Origin: Antitrichia curtipendula
Taxonomy: Eukaryota > Streptophyta > Bryopsida > Hypnales > Leucodontaceae
DNA: 64,000 nucleotides
Direction: 5' to 3'
Assembly: GCA_951230915.1 (NCBI GenBank)
Contig: OX579639.1
Location: 12,152,001 to 12,216,000, forward strand
Part shown: positions 22,001 through 34,757 of the stretch, piece by piece
Layout of the letters: each line of letters opens with the position of its first letter
Numbering within the stretch: position 1 is the first letter of the stretch
Notes under the pieces: generated by a model
Databases searched by the model: none
What the model saw: the letters and a program-made list of their open reading frames with translations, nothing else
What the model was told of the DNA's origin: nothing
Program-made: the position numbers and the translations under genes

Positions 22001-24993
22001 GTGATCTTCTCTTAGAATTTGTTTTCTCTTGCATACATTTTAAACTTGGAAGGAGATGAAAAATAATCATTTTTTGCTTGTTTTATATGGACAACACGTA
22101 CCTATGTTGTATTTATATATATATATATACATATATATATATTGTGCATAACTTTTCACATATGTTATGTTTCAAAGATATACAAGAAATATACTTTCAA
22201 GAAATCATACACAAATTCTTCTCTTATGTACTACATATAATAGTAATGTATTAAACTATTTTTCATTTGTACGTCAAGTCAATGCATTTTTGACACTATG
22301 TAAATGTAATTTATGTATTAAATTTTTATTGGCCTTGGAACAACGTTGGCAATGTTTCCAACTGAATCCTATCAAATTGTTGTTGAATTGTGCCCTTCAA
22401 TTGCGCATTTATTGAAGTCTTTTACGAAGGATTGCATGTGCAGGAAGACACTATCTCCACAACCCCATAAGTTCCAAGAAATGGAGATGGAAACAAATCA
22501 ATTTGGGTTATTTGATCAAGACATTTGGTTTGATGCACATGAAGGAAATGAGGATGAAAATGTGGATGGCTATATTTACACCTAGACGTCTTTAATGTCA
22601 TAGTGAAAGTACCTAAAACTCATGCAATTATTCATGGAGCATTTTGTAACATTGACAACCAATAGTATTATATGTAATAGTGATATTAAGAAGCATTAGA
22701 TTGAAGAAATCATGATGATGTTTAGAAGGATTTTTTGTCACATTTGTAGGCAACTTCTTCTAACATGATAGAGCATTACAATATTGAAAGTACAATATGA
22801 GAGTATAAATAGAGGTTTGAAATAGGCCCTTAACTAGGATTTGGTGAGAATAGAGTAAAGTACAATATTAAGAGTACAAATAGAGATTTGAAAGAGGCCC
22901 ATGGGAATTGATGTAATATTGAGATCAAAGAGTGTAGATCATTCTTGCCATCAATAAAGCAACCAAATGTGCTTGGTTTGTACGGTGAGTTCACCCATAG
23001 TCATAATTGTGTGCCAATGAGGTTGGTTTTTTGGTAAGGGGACTTTAGGATAGTGGAGATCAAAAGAGGTCTAGAATTTATTTATTGACCAACTAGATTT
23101 ATTTAGGCACATTTTTGTATAGATGTTGAGAATTTTGTGGATCAGAACTTCATTTATTCAATCACAAGTCCTGGTGGATCAAGCTGGATGGAATTATACT
23201 TCAAAATAGTTTACAAATGTGTGCAAGTCACAACTTTGTTAAATTTTCTTAACATTATTATTTTTCAGATTTAAATTTGTCTTAATGGATCTTGAGGTGA
23301 TAGGAGATGAGGAGGAAAAAATGGAAATAGGTGTTTCCTGGTTCTAAACTTAATTCATTCCAATTGAAACAGCAGTTGCTTGATTTGTTGCATCATTTCC
23401 AGATACAATTTGAGAATATTTGCATCATTTGACTCCCACACCATCCAAGGTAGGAACTGGCATTGTTCATAGTTTTAAGCATTTCACCATAAGGTAGGAT
23501 CACTTTAAACCAAGCAAATTTTTCTAACATGCATTATTGAATGTCAAAAAGCTCTAAGTTTTTTTTATCACACAAAGACAATTTTGCTGAGAATTTTGCA
23601 ATAAAATTGGGAAAAATTCAAGAACAATGCTTGATATAATATGCAAAAGTTATAAGAGGTCAAATTTGAATTGGTAGATTTTCTAAAATCAAGCCCTATT
23701 TTCAATGTTCATACCTTGAATAGAGTGCAACAAGCATCTATATTTTTTTTGTTTTTTTTAGGGCTCAATTTTGAAAACATGCTTAGAATTGGATGATCCT
23801 ACGTATATAGTAGGGAAAGACATTGAAGATGATTTTTCTTAGAAGAAGAAGATTTGAAAATCAAGATTTGAAGGAAAAAAAAACATAATTTGGAGGATTT
23901 AAAATCTAATTCAAAGATTTTTTTTTGAATTTTCAAAAGTGAATTTGTGAAGATGCCCAATTTTGTGCTTAACATTCTTAAAGAGTTGCTTCAACATCCT
24001 TAGAAAAGGAATCTAGATTCTAATAAAAAAGAGTGCCAAAACAATGTGAAGATGTCATGCCTTACATACTATCTACTAAAATTTTTAAACTTTAAGTCTT
24101 TTTTCATGATTGCCATCAATAATGGGTAGGTTCTCTTTTGATTGCAATTGTTTAGTGGGGTTATTTTCATAATAAATTGAATCCCAAACCATCACCAGAT
24201 GCTCTAATACCTTATAAGTTATGATTTCATATCAATATACCAATAAAGATATCTAACAAGTGACTGAATTTCATGAAGAGTTTAGTACTCTATTATTGAT
24301 TTGGAACCAAGAATGAGTCCAATCTTTTTTCTTTGAACAATGCCTAGAAACACCTTGCAGAGCATCCACACTATCCATTCAGCAATCTTCACACCTTCAA
24401 CAAACCTTCTAATTACACATCCAAGCAGCTGAGGCGGAGCATTGCCACGCAACAGAAGTGGTGAAATGTGCATTACACGACTAATATTAAAGTGCTAAGA
24501 AAAATTCTCAACCAACAACTATTGGGGCCAAGCACGAATACAACTACTTTAAAATTCCAAATACAGTATCACTAAACAAGACCCGGGTAACATTCCTTGC
24601 TGTATACAACTGACGTCAATAAACACACTGCGAAGGAGTATTGTTCTTTAACATAAACAACTCTCAAAACACTAGGTGAGTTGCAGTTGAGCAAAGTAAG
24701 GCACCTCACGAGTTTGAGGAATGGACTTAAATACTGTTTCAAATTTGAAGAATTTGCACAAGTGGGACCTTCTGCCACCTTCAAAAGGATCTTACAAACT
24801 GTAAAAACACAAACAAAAGAACTTGAAATTTTAAGAAAATAGTATCCCTCCTCACTTAAAGTGCCCAAGCTTCTGACTATTCCAGTCAATGCTATCCAGG
24901 ATACCAAGAAAAACACCCAAACTCTGTGCCAAGTACATGTACCCTGGTGAACAAATATTCCGGTTTGATACATTGCAACAGTTGACTGCCACT
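22001..24993. other. AT-rich intergenic DNA between convergent genes
   Basis: This holds the 3' flanks of the 5-phosphatase (+) and PDCD5-like (-) genes. A TA microsatellite lies at about 22118-22142. A frame at 22346-22585 encodes an acidic peptide that I do not recognise, and it has no supporting exons. Poly-A/T tracts are frequent at 23740-23950. No other feature is supported. Confidence 0.45.
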
Positions 24994-26735
24994 TCATGAG
25001 TCATCATCCATGACGTTCCTCCGCCTTTGAATCTGCAATAAAACACATCTAAAGATATCAAACCAAGAAGATAGAGCCAGAAATCGATCTTCTAAGGGAA
25101 GCATGGGCAACAAGGGCACTGATATTCATGCTTCTTTGACCACAATGGTACGAAATCAGAAAGATACTTACCACCACTTTTGTGCTCTTCTGGGTTTGCT
25201 CATTGATTTGCTCCAAGAGCTGAATAAGTCTTTCCTCGGAAACCTGCGTAAGGTAAGCACAAAATATAAGTTCGCTGTTGCGTTAGAGAATGAGACAGAG
25301 CCCAAGCATAGAAGCCTTCTACTGTCAAGGACCTACAATGTCATACAATATAGAATAAGCAGCCATATTTTTTCCTATTTGATAAACCGCGGCAAAAAAA
25401 AGAACAAATGTATAAATTTAATGAACGTACCTTTTCTGTGATTTGTCCATATTGTGCCCCTCGTAGTATGACATCCTCTACGCCCTTTGCTTTATCAGGC
25501 TTCACCAGAGCAATTCGAGCCACTGCCAGCCAGAAAATAACTTATCAGCTTCAGAAATGCTATTTTCGAAGAAGATTCCAGTAGCTGTTCTTAATAAGTA
25601 GAAAATGATAGACTGGGTTGCGAAAAGGGTGTTCGAGCGTCCAAGAGCGTCGAAGATTACATCTTTCTCGTGCCTCGGACGACAAAACCCTAGCGAGCAT
25701 CATCGTTCTGCGTTCCGCAGCCTCCCTGTATATTCCACCAATTTATAATAGCGCACCAAGTATAAGTAATCCAGAAGGGAAAATATTGCAGGACAGTAAA
25801 CTAAAGTTCACTTAGCAACGAAACGCAACAGAAGCTCAAAAGGGGGTAAAACAAAAACAAAAACAGAAATGTAATAAAACCAAAAAAAAATGTACCTCTG
25901 CTGTTCCTCTTGCGCCTGTTGCTGTTCTAAGCTCTGTGGAGCACCCTGCGTAAATTATTCCACACAACCCTAACATTAGAAGCAGGAATTCGCCCTATTC
26001 AGCAAAGACTTAGCAAGTGATTGCAAACCTTTTACAATCGAAAAACTTGGTCACACCAATTTGCAAACTTAACATGAGATTCAAAGCTAATCTTCATACA
26101 TCAGACAGGCTCTAAAGATGTACCCCACCACCACCTCCTCCCCTTTGCGCCATGAGCTCCTGCATCCGGCGCTGCCTTATAGCGTCCAGCTCCGCATCAG
26201 CCTGTTACCATACCATACCATTGCACTGTTACGTAAAACGGCTCAATATTCCAGATTCGAAAATTCTGCACTGCGTTTTTGCTACCTACTATGGCATTTT
26301 ATCTAGTCTTTTTCAACAGACTCTGTTCTTGTGAGGTGTCCTCTCAGATGTCATTGAAAAAAAATCCGAAAACATCAGAAAGAAACTCAAATTGATGCTG
26401 AGCTAGAAAGCAAGAAAGCTATCGAACGCAGCTCCTCGTAAAACAGCACACATCGTAATCTAACAGAAAACACTCGACATCCAATTCATGCGATCCCCGA
26501 TTTCTCAAATCCAAAAAACAACTAAAACCCTAATTTTCATATCGGTTCCAGCTCCAGCCCCAATTCAAGTTCAGGAAAAATTTCCTTCTTTAAGGGAAAA
26601 GAGAAGAAAGAAACAAGAGGAGTAGATCATATTGTAGTTTGCAGCAAAGTCCGGACACAAACACCGCAAGGCACACTACAAAGCTTTTTTTTTTAATTTC
26701 AAAGATGAAGACGAAAAACGCGAGAATCGTACCAT
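24994..26735 (-). CDS. PDCD5-like (TFAR19) DNA-binding family protein (7 exons)
   Basis: Small conserved protein of the PDCD5/TFAR19 family, found across eukaryotes and archaea and linked to nuclear and apoptosis-related roles in animals; its plant role is poorly defined. Exons on the complement: 26733-26735, 26124-26201, 25896-25945, 25661-25725, 25431-25522, 25172-25243, 24994-25032; phases agree throughout and give 132 aa, the usual family size. Visible motifs are ELDAIRQRRMQELMAQRG at the N terminus, a GGGGG run, a Gln/Glu-rich helix, MMLARVLSSEARERLARIA, LVKPDKAKGVEDVIL, AQYGQITEKVSEERLIQLL and a basic-acidic tail IQRRRNVMDDDS. The first coding exon supplies only the ATG. Its donor (ATG|gtacga) and the phase-0 acceptor at 26201 make this the simplest start. 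GC-richer sequence upstream (about 26740-26960) is probably 5' UTR and promoter. Confidence 0.9.
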
Positions 26736-28816
26736 CGCTTCTGATGAGATTTAAAAGGTTGGTAATTCAAACGGATGAGATTCTTGTCACTTGCAAACAG
26801 GGGCAGACTCGTACGCTTCGAGGTTTGACGGGTATGCGAAATGCGAACTTCGGAGGAGGGATGACTTCGCTTACTACTTCGGAGGCCGGCTGCCGCGTAA
26901 CCGCGACTGTGTGCGTCTAAGGCAGTCCCGGCGGCCGTTGGCGGCTTACTTGGGGTCTGGTGCTGGCACTTGAAGTACTCCAGGTAATTCAATTAGGGTA
27001 CTCCTGATGTTGGAAATCTTTGAATTTTTCGCACTAATTTTGGAATTGTTTGAATTTGCAAGGCACTCTAAAATGAAAGTTTACAGTGTTCAAAAATTGG
27101 CATTAATTTTGGAGGTATTTGAATTTGCAAGGAACATTAATATGGAGGTTCACAACATTTTAGATAGAATCAATCTAATGTTTAATGTAATCTGCGCTAT
27201 TTTCATACTATTTCAAATAGTACTGATTAATTCAATTTTTGACACACCTTCATTGACCTTCATCCCATAGTCATCTATTTTCATACAATTGTTCATTCAA
27301 ATTGTTTGAGGAGGTTGCATGCTATTCAAACCTATATTATATCTTGAATAGTAATTCAATAGTGTGAATGACAATCAAAGATACTTTCTACAACAGTTAG
27401 TATTCTTAAAAATGACACCAACTCAAATACTTAGTGCAAACTTATTTCAAGTAATTAGTGAATGATCAAGGTTGATTTGTTGCCACAATCATTATAATGG
27501 TATAGATCACTTACCTTACATATCCAAGTTCTATTGTGCTAAATTCTTATATGCTATGTAAGCAACCTTACTAACAAAGGTAGTGAAGTTAATACAAAAT
27601 AAAATTAAAATTATATATAGCTATAGACATAGATATATGTATGTATGTTTTTTTAACTTAAAATTTTAATCCTTTTTTCAATTATGATATTTCAAATGAA
27701 AAAATGGACTTTCACTTATAGCTTATGTCTTATAAGTTTAAACCATGTAAAATTTTCAATATAAAAAGCATTTAAAGGACTGTTGTTAGGTATCAATAAT
27801 ATTTAAATCTATTCTACAATGCTATATACTATTTTTAAATAATTTTTTATAATCTATTTAATTAATTTATGACCCAAAAAAATGAAATTATTACCATCTA
27901 CTTTGCAAAATGAATTTGTCTAAAATCCTCTAATTATATGTAAATTCCACCTCTTAGATGGAATTTATCTATTAAATGCAAATCATGTAGCAATTTCATT
28001 TGTTATGATTTCATATGTATAATTTTTCATTCATTTGCTCTTACTAAATCCTATTGACATTCAACATCAACTCAATGAAATCATTTAATTTGATGAAATA
28101 TTTTTGGTATTGTTGCATTGCAATAAACTTTGTTCCAATTTCAATATGACAAGCATGCATAACAATCATTTATAAATCATGAATTTTGAAATTAGTTCTC
28201 AAATTTTAATGGGCTCGTATTGGAACCTTAAACATTATATCTTCAACTCTTTTTAATCCAATCATGTTTGAATTTGTACTCTAACTACCTTTTCTTCACC
28301 CTTGTATTAAATTCAAACAAAGGATAAAATAATCTCCCACAACAACAAAGGATTGAAATAGGAGGTGACTCTAATAGGGATATTTTCCCTCTTGAAGCAT
28401 AAGTTACCCTCTTTAATATGAATGTATTCCAAATATTGTAGGTCAAGAACAACTAACTCTTCCATTTCTTAGCCTAGGATAAATGTAAAAATGTATTCAC
28501 TATTTTGTAGTGGTTTATTGACTTGACCAAAGGACAAAAGAATTGCATCACCAAAAACTACCCTGAGGAAGTTTGAATAGCTACCTTAGTCAACAAGCAA
28601 GCCAATGCTATAGGGACATAGTCTTGGACATAGTATAGCTACTTGTTTTGTGCTTCTCGACTTCTCCAACTAACGTAGACTCTCTGATTTCAAAAACAAG
28701 TTCAACTTTTCCAAATTTGATCATGCACACTAAATAATAAGTTCATGTGTTTAAACCAATGATAAATAATATGTTTCTATATTTTTCCCAAGGATGAAAA
28801 ATGCGGCAACAAGGGA
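26736..28816. other. PDCD5 upstream flank, then AT-rich DNA
   Basis: The first 230 bases are GC-richer and likely the transcription start region of the - strand gene. From about 27000 to 28816 the sequence is AT-rich with no gene or clear repeat boundary. Confidence 0.4.
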
Positions 28817-29110
28817 TAAGGTAGGGTGCTCTAAAAGCATCCTTACTCTAAACAACAACCACTAATATAAAGGTACATTTTGCTTTCTTCAATGTACTAA
28901 TAGTTAACATTTTAGGAGGTAATCGTTGTAAGAGGGATTGCTACACTTCAACTTCAAAAATTTGTAACTAATTCCAAGAAAGTCCAAAAAATATGAAACA
29001 ACTTGGGTTAGATGCCAATTCCATTTTCCTTCTTCCGAAAATTTACCGAAAATTGATTCAAGGAGTATAGCTTCCCCAAAATGCAATCAGCTCTTAAAAG
29101 TAGCCTTAAA
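28817..29110 (+). mobile_element. TA-flanked MITE, family A, copy A4
   Basis: Left end TAAGGTAGGGTGCTCTAAAA and the family interior (tttgctttcttcaatgta, gggttagatgccaattcca, gcaatcagctcttaaa). The right end has decayed. Confidence 0.65.
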
Positions 29111-29860
29111 TTCTCCCTGGCCAACTGAAGGGGTGTGGGGTTGCCACAACCAGTCACATGGCAAGGGAGTGTAAGACGGAGGCCAGCCATCTCTCTGCAC
29201 ACAGTCAACACACTCATTTTCTCATTTAATTTTGTTAATCCATTCTCTTTGCACTTATACGTATTTTGCAAACTTATTAGGGTACAAATATCATCCCATT
29301 TTCTAACTGCATGTAAGTTAAGGTAACCCCAAGTCCCCAACACCCCCAACCCTAGAATCTAGCAAGTCCTTTTGATCAGCATCTCCCAATAGTCTAGGAA
29401 AAGTAAAGGCCAAAAGCTCAGAAAACAATAAAGCCCAGAAGCTCAGGACCCCAGGATTGTGACGATATTAGGACCCTTTTCCAGACTCCCGAGTCCCGAC
29501 TACAAGCCGTTTCTGTCGATGAAACTTTTGGATGAGAAAGCGCAGGTGGATGGATGAAACCGATCGGGTTCTTTATCCCAGGGTTGAGCGGCCCAGGACC
29601 AAAGGACCGGCGACGAGCCGCACCCGCCACTGAACAATCTCGACGCCATCACAATTTCAACAGCTGGCCAGGGCGATCGTTCCGCAGTAGAGCCCCACAA
29701 TCCGTCACTGGGTCAGTCTCAAATTCGAAGATTGGGCTCTACAGCGATGGATCGCAGAGGCTGTGAAGCTTGCGAAGGTTTCGATGTTCGGAAACAGAGT
29801 TTGTAGGGGGAGAGAAGAGAGTTTGTTGCGATTTCGGAATTTGAAGATTAGCTTGCTGCA

Positions 29861-30230
29861 ATGCAAGGTCTGCAGCAGACGGGCGGCTTGGTGCCCTCCA
29901 GTCGCCAATTGCCATGGTTGTCGAGCGCACCCGGGAGTTCCGTTCGCGTGGCCTGCAAGTCTGTTGTTGTCAAGGTATGGGAGTTTGAAAATCTTGGTGA
30001 ATTGGTGTGCAGATCGAATGTGCATGGGATTTGTAGCTGCATTGATGGAGTTTCTGAGTTTGAGGATGGTGATGGTGATGGTGGTTTGGGTTGGTGTGTA
30101 GAATGTGGTGCGGTTGATGGACGGAATTGGGGATTACGCGGGGGTGCGCGTGGTTCAGACCAGTTCGCTTGGAGTTTTGGTCGATTTGCCGGAACCACCT
30201 GTTATTGACTTTGATAACCGCGTGCTTCAG
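29861..30230 (+). CDS. probable 5' exons of the downstream PPR gene (plastid-targeting N terminus)
   Basis: Two segments are coding-like and joined by phase 0. 29861-29974 starts MQGLQQTGGLVPSSRQ and is rich in Ser, Ala and Arg, like a chloroplast transit peptide; it ends at CAAG|gtatgg. 30102-30230 reads NVVRLMDGIGDYAGVRVV..., ending CTTCAG|gttatt, a weaker donor. The main PPR exon begins without an upstream ATG in its coding-like part, so it needs spliced 5' sequence, and these are the best candidates. The third junction was not resolved. They could instead be a small separate gene; I do not recognise the peptide. Confidence 0.4.
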
Positions 30231-30984
30231 GTTATTGCTCACTCCTGACTCTTGAATTTTTTTGGAAATTTAGGTGAAATTTGCTACAAGTTGTGTATGG
30301 GGGAGCTTATAATTCTTGAGTTGTCTTGGCATTGTGCCTTTTCGGAATAGTAGGAACTGAGAGTTTTTTACAGCAAATTCATGCCAAATTAGAAAAATGT
30401 GAAGCTTTAGCACACTCTCACATGTGAATGATTCGTTGGCTTGAGGAGTTCTTACTTTCCAAATTGAGCTCAAATTTGCAAACTATGGTATTAGGGATTC
30501 CTTTCACTGGTCAAGGAAACCTTGTTCGTGCCAATTCAGAGGGTGCTCAACAAGGTTTTCGAGAACTCTATTAAAATTTATGAGAGTTTCACTGCGTAGA
30601 GATCAAGTCTATTTTAATGAGAGGCGGAGTGCACAGTTTGTGGTAACTCATTTACATATTTTTTCAGGATACATGAGAAATTGATGTAGACAGAACTGGA
30701 TTGGAACCGAACCCCTAAAGGTCTAAGGATTTGTGGTTTAAAATGACCAGTTCGATTGATTGCATTGTGAAAGTAATCGAATTGAAATGGGGTTAAATTT
30801 AACATCATTCGTATCAGTGAAGAACATTGCATGTTTTGGTGGGAAAGTAAATAAAATCGATCAAAAGAAACTCCCCGTATGACCTGCCTGTAAACACATG
30901 AGGCCCTACTCGAGCTTCTTGCTCCTTTCGGAGTTAATGAGTAAATGAGATTCAAAAGCTTCATACTGACCCTGTTTCATCACC

Positions 30985-32634
30985 GTGATTTCGGCGTTAA
31001 GAGGAAGTAATGCTAAGCTAGCTCATATTCAAGAATTTAAGACAGCCTTGCTTACCCGATTTGCTATCTGCCGACAGAACATTGAAGAAGAGGAGGTTGT
31101 GGCGATAAAGATCAAGGAGGAGGAGTCTTTGCAAGCCGAAACCTCCACCACCACCTCCCCTACCACCAGCAGCAGAAAGAAAAAGAAACCCTGGACAGGA
31201 CGTAATCATCCAAAGAAATCCCCCTCTCGACCTCCATATACAGAGGCGGAGTGTGCACAGAGAGTTGACAGCATGTTGTTTGAGCTTGAGGAAGATGGCG
31301 TGACCGGAGCCTGGACGGTTGCGAATGTGCTTGATGCGTGGGTAGGCAAGGTGACACGAGTAGATCTGTCCAAGGTAATCCGGGAGCTCGGTTCACGACG
31401 GAACGCTACACTTGCTCTGGAGGTTTTCCAGTGGATGCAGGTTCAGAAAGGACGATTGAAACCGAATGGACACACTTACAGCCTCGTGCTTGGGGTTCTT
31501 GGGCGCGGGGGCTTGATCTCCGAAGCCCGTGCATTGTTTGATTTAATGCTTTCTTCCAACGTAGAGGTAGGTGTCTACTCTTTCAATGCCATGATTGGAG
31601 CGTATGCAAGGAGTGGAAACTTCAAAAGGGCTTGGAGGTTGTATGAAGATATGATGGAGAGAGGAGTCCAAGCCGACGAAATCACTTTGAGTACCCTATT
31701 GAACGGAGTTGGCAAGGCGGACCTCCCTGTGGAAAAGGCGGAGATGATTTTTTTGAGAATAAAGGAGAATGGGATTTTGCCAAGCGTGCAGACTTACAAC
31801 ACGCTAATCTCGGTGCTCAAGAGAGGAGGCCACGCAGCCAGATGCGCAGAGCTTCACAAGGAAATGCAAACGATGGAGGTTGTACCGGATCTCTTCACGT
31901 TCAACACGTTGCTGATGATGCATGTGCAAGGGGGGAAATTTCATGAGGCGATGGGGGTGTATCAAAGGATTAGGGATGCAGGACTGCAACCGACTGTGGT
32001 GACGTACACCGGTGTGATTCAATTGTATAGCCGTGCTTCCAAGCACAAGGAAGCCATTGAAGTGTTCCTTGAAATGCAAAGACTAGGCTGCCAGCCGGAC
32101 TTGACCACGTTCAGTCTGATGATCACGGTGTATGGCAAGGTGGGCTCTCCGGAAGAAGCTGCCCTGGTGTTCAGACAATTGCAACAAGCCGGGTTTCGAC
32201 CCAACGTGGTGACGTGGAGCAGCCTCATTCAGGTATTTGGGTGGCAAGGGAGGATGCAAGAGGTAGGATCTTTCTTTAACGAAATGCTGCAGTCGGGGTG
32301 TCTGCCGGACGTGACGACGTATAACATTGTTATGGGAGCTCACGGCCGCAACGGCCACTCTGTGCAAGCTGCTATACTGTTTCGGAGAATGCAAGCCCAA
32401 GGGCTGACCCCTAGTGCAGTTTCGTATGATACCATGATTCAAGCGTACTGTCATTCCAAACAACCTGCCGATGCGCGGGCGGTCCTGGAGCAGATGACGA
32501 AAGCTGGGTATTCACCGGATCGAATCACTCGTGCAATGCTCCAGAAACAATTAGGTGTAAAATATGCCGGTGATAGTCAAATAGTGCTGTCTCGCAAGGA
32601 GCGACGCAGGATGGCGCCCTTCAACAGAACCTAG
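30985..32634 (+). CDS. P-class pentatricopeptide repeat protein, main exon
   Basis: Uninterrupted frame of about 549 codons. After a Lys/Glu/Ser-rich N-terminal part it holds about ten 35-residue PPR motifs (about residues 162-511), for example SFNAMIGAYARSGNFKRAW, TYNTLISVLKRGGHAARC, TFNTLLMMHVQGGKFHEAM and TYNIVMGAHGRNGHSVQAA, each followed by M...G..PD-type ends. There is no E, DYW or SMR domain; a short basic tail (RKERRRM) ends the protein. Such proteins bind organelle RNA in a sequence-specific way and act in splicing, stability or translation; the target cannot be read from here. The listed start is the beginning of the frame (a GTG). The first in-frame ATG (31273) lies inside clearly coding-like sequence, so the true initiator is probably in an upstream exon. 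Confidence 0.85.
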   Translation: MISALRGSNAKLAHIQEFKTALLTRFAICRQNIEEEEVVAIKIKEEESLQAETSTTTSPTTSSRKKKKPWTGRNHPKKSPSRPPYTEAECAQRVDSMLFELEEDGVTGAWTVANVLDAWVGKVTRVDLSKVIRELGSRRNATLALEVFQWMQVQKGRLKPNGHTYSLVLGVLGRGGLISEARALFDLMLSSNVEVGVYSFNAMIGAYARSGNFKRAWRLYEDMMERGVQADEITLSTLLNGVGKADLPVEKAEMIFLRIKENGILPSVQTYNTLISVLKRGGHAARCAELHKEMQTMEVVPDLFTFNTLLMMHVQGGKFHEAMGVYQRIRDAGLQPTVVTYTGVIQLYSRASKHKEAIEVFLEMQRLGCQPDLTTFSLMITVYGKVGSPEEAALVFRQLQQAGFRPNVVTWSSLIQVFGWQGRMQEVGSFFNEMLQSGCLPDVTTYNIVMGAHGRNGHSVQAAILFRRMQAQGLTPSAVSYDTMIQAYCHSKQPADARAVLEQMTKAGYSPDRITRAMLQKQLGVKYAGDSQIVLSRKERRRMAPFNRT

Positions 32635-34307
32635 GTTTCATCATATGTAAAGTAACTTCCGAAAATGATTCTTTAGCTTGCCGAGTCCGAAGGACTCCGC
32701 AGTTTACCGAAGCAACCTATTGTGCGCAGAACTTGCAGATTGAAGACGCTGTGATGTGACTGAGCCAATTCAACAGGGTGGGTTAACCCTTTCCTTTCCC
32801 TTGTGATTGATCCGGCTGCCAATGTTTTCATCTAGAATTGGAGGGGGGGGCTGACTAGAGCCTGTAGTCATGTACCATCTTTGAACACAGAGATTCCATC
32901 TTTCAGCACGGCCATCGCTGGACCTGATTCAGTTGAATTTTAGACTCAGAATGCCTTGAGCATGAGATGCTCACTTACTCAATTAGTGCCATCTAATCAA
33001 CTGGCCCACTTCATCATTAGTATACAGTCATGGACGTCACCATTGTCCTTTCATAACCGAAGACATGTAGTGCACGTGTCTGTTCTTCTTTTTAAATTTG
33101 AAAGCAGCATCGGTTTATATCTTTTCCGTTCGAGATTGGGAACCATTCCCGTGGCAATCAGCTGTTTGGAGGGGATTCCTTTGCTAAAATGGAGTTTTCT
33201 TGCGTGGGCCTTGTCCCCATTTTTCTTTGTTTTTAATGCTCTGAAATATGTGTTTTTGGATGATCTATAAAAAAAGTAACGAATTGTTGAAGTTCGAACT
33301 AGTAGTTTCCCAATCACAGGTGCCTCATGGAAGCATCTTTGATTGTGTTAAAACCTGCAAGTATCTCAGTTCTAGCTTGTCACCTTTTCTAACACTTGCA
33401 TTGTAATTAGGTTACTCTTCAACCCTACAAGAAAGAGAGTCCCCACACCTTGCCTTCCAAATTGCCTCAAACCAGTATTAAACCAAATTATTCACCCAAA
33501 TCAAAACATTTACTGGTAAATTTGACAGCCTAATGACGTGATACCCAGAGTCATCTGCAGATAAAAACATGTGCGCATTTGGATTGTAATACTGAAGGCA
33601 GTGAATTTACAACGTAATTAGAAGGCATAACAACTGGAAGAATTCTGTTGTAATTCGGCATTTACTTGTGACAAAGGCAATTTAGATTGTTGGTTTGACA
33701 TGCGGTGAATTCACAAATTTTTATATTATAACAAGTGGTTACGAACATTTGGTTTCATCGACCTTTACCATTATTTTTTGAAACCGGTTAACATCAATTA
33801 TACATCCCAGGCCGTTCTTTTCTTTTCTTTTTAAAATTTGATTTTAAATCTTCGTGGATACACAAGTGCATCCAGCAACTAAATAATACCACTAACTCAA
33901 ACCTTTGAAAAGCAACATGCTTCAACTTTGAAAAACCAGTCAATCAAATGTCAAATTCGTTGCAATAAAAGACTGAGCGAGGACTCGACTTGCATTCAGT
34001 TTCCATTTCTTCTTGCCTGATTAATGGCAGCAGAAAAACCGATACGACCCACGACTGCTCCTGTGACGGAGACTTTCTTAAATTATTCTGAATTTTCTGA
34101 GAGAAATGAAAAACCCGCCTTATCCACCATTCCAGAGCCAGTTGAATGACTACGGAATCGTATGGCACTGTTGATCTCTCCACCCAAAAGGAGCAGGTTC
34201 TGCACCACAGGAATCAGGAATTCGGGTTGATGGCTTTCAGATAGAGTGGCCGCTGTCTGTCCTGGTGACCCCATTCATACTAGTGAGGGTGGCCTGTACC
34301 GTTGCCA
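32635..34307. other. PPR 3' flank and intergenic DNA
   Basis: No further gene recognised. Open frames at 32956-33270 (+) and 33944-34183 (-) lack family motifs. Confidence 0.4.
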
Positions 34308-34525
34308 CACCAAAAATAATTTTCAAATTATTAAATAATTTTGTGAATTTTCAAAATTCATAAAAAAGTATTGAAATTCAATAATTTCACATTGTAGGTC
34401 CAAATGCCACAAAACAAAGCATTTGCACCCCCTCCTTGTCAAGAACTTTCCAACGGTAACAAGAATGCAATTGGGGGATGTACGGTCCAAAATATCTCAA
34501 CGTAATAAACAAACAAACAACCTAA
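34308..34525 (+). repeat. dispersed repeat E, copy 1
   Basis: Shares 'ccgttgccaca', 'aaaataattttgt', 'gccacaaaacaaag', 'gcacccc.tcttg', 'aacaagaatgcaat', 'tacggtccaaaa.atctcaa' and an 'aaacaaacaa' end with the next copy and, reversed, with 48108-48350. Non-coding; class unknown. Confidence 0.65.
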
Positions 34526-34562
34526 CTTAAGGTTTGATGATCTCATTGGTACTCATGTGCTG

Positions 34563-34757
34563 GTATGCTGTTGCCACGGTCAAAATAAAAGTGAAAATAA
34601 TTTTGTAATTCCTGAAAACAATACGAAGGCCACAAAACAAAGTCCATGCACCCCTTCTTGCATAGGGCTTTCTGACGGTACCAAGAACGCAATAAGAAGG
34701 TACACGGTCCAAAAGATCTCAATGTAACAAACTAAACAAATAAACATCCTAATTTGA
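34563..34757 (+). repeat. dispersed repeat E, copy 2 (direct, adjacent)
   Basis: Diverged direct copy of 34308-34525, lying 37 bp downstream of it. Confidence 0.65.

Noticed and set aside
22346..22585. 80-codon acidic open frame after the 5-phosphatase gene
   Set aside because: No family motif, no plausible splice partners, and AT-rich surroundings. Kept only as part of the intergenic description.
24572..24997. 141-codon open frame on the - strand
   Set aside because: It overlaps the 3' end of the PDCD5-like gene in another frame and looks like 3' UTR; cysteine- and leucine-rich by chance.
30706..30830. 'aacccctaaaggtctaagg' before the PPR exon as a TTAA-element end
   Set aside because: No TTAA border (cgaac instead) and no matching right end; at most a decayed fragment.
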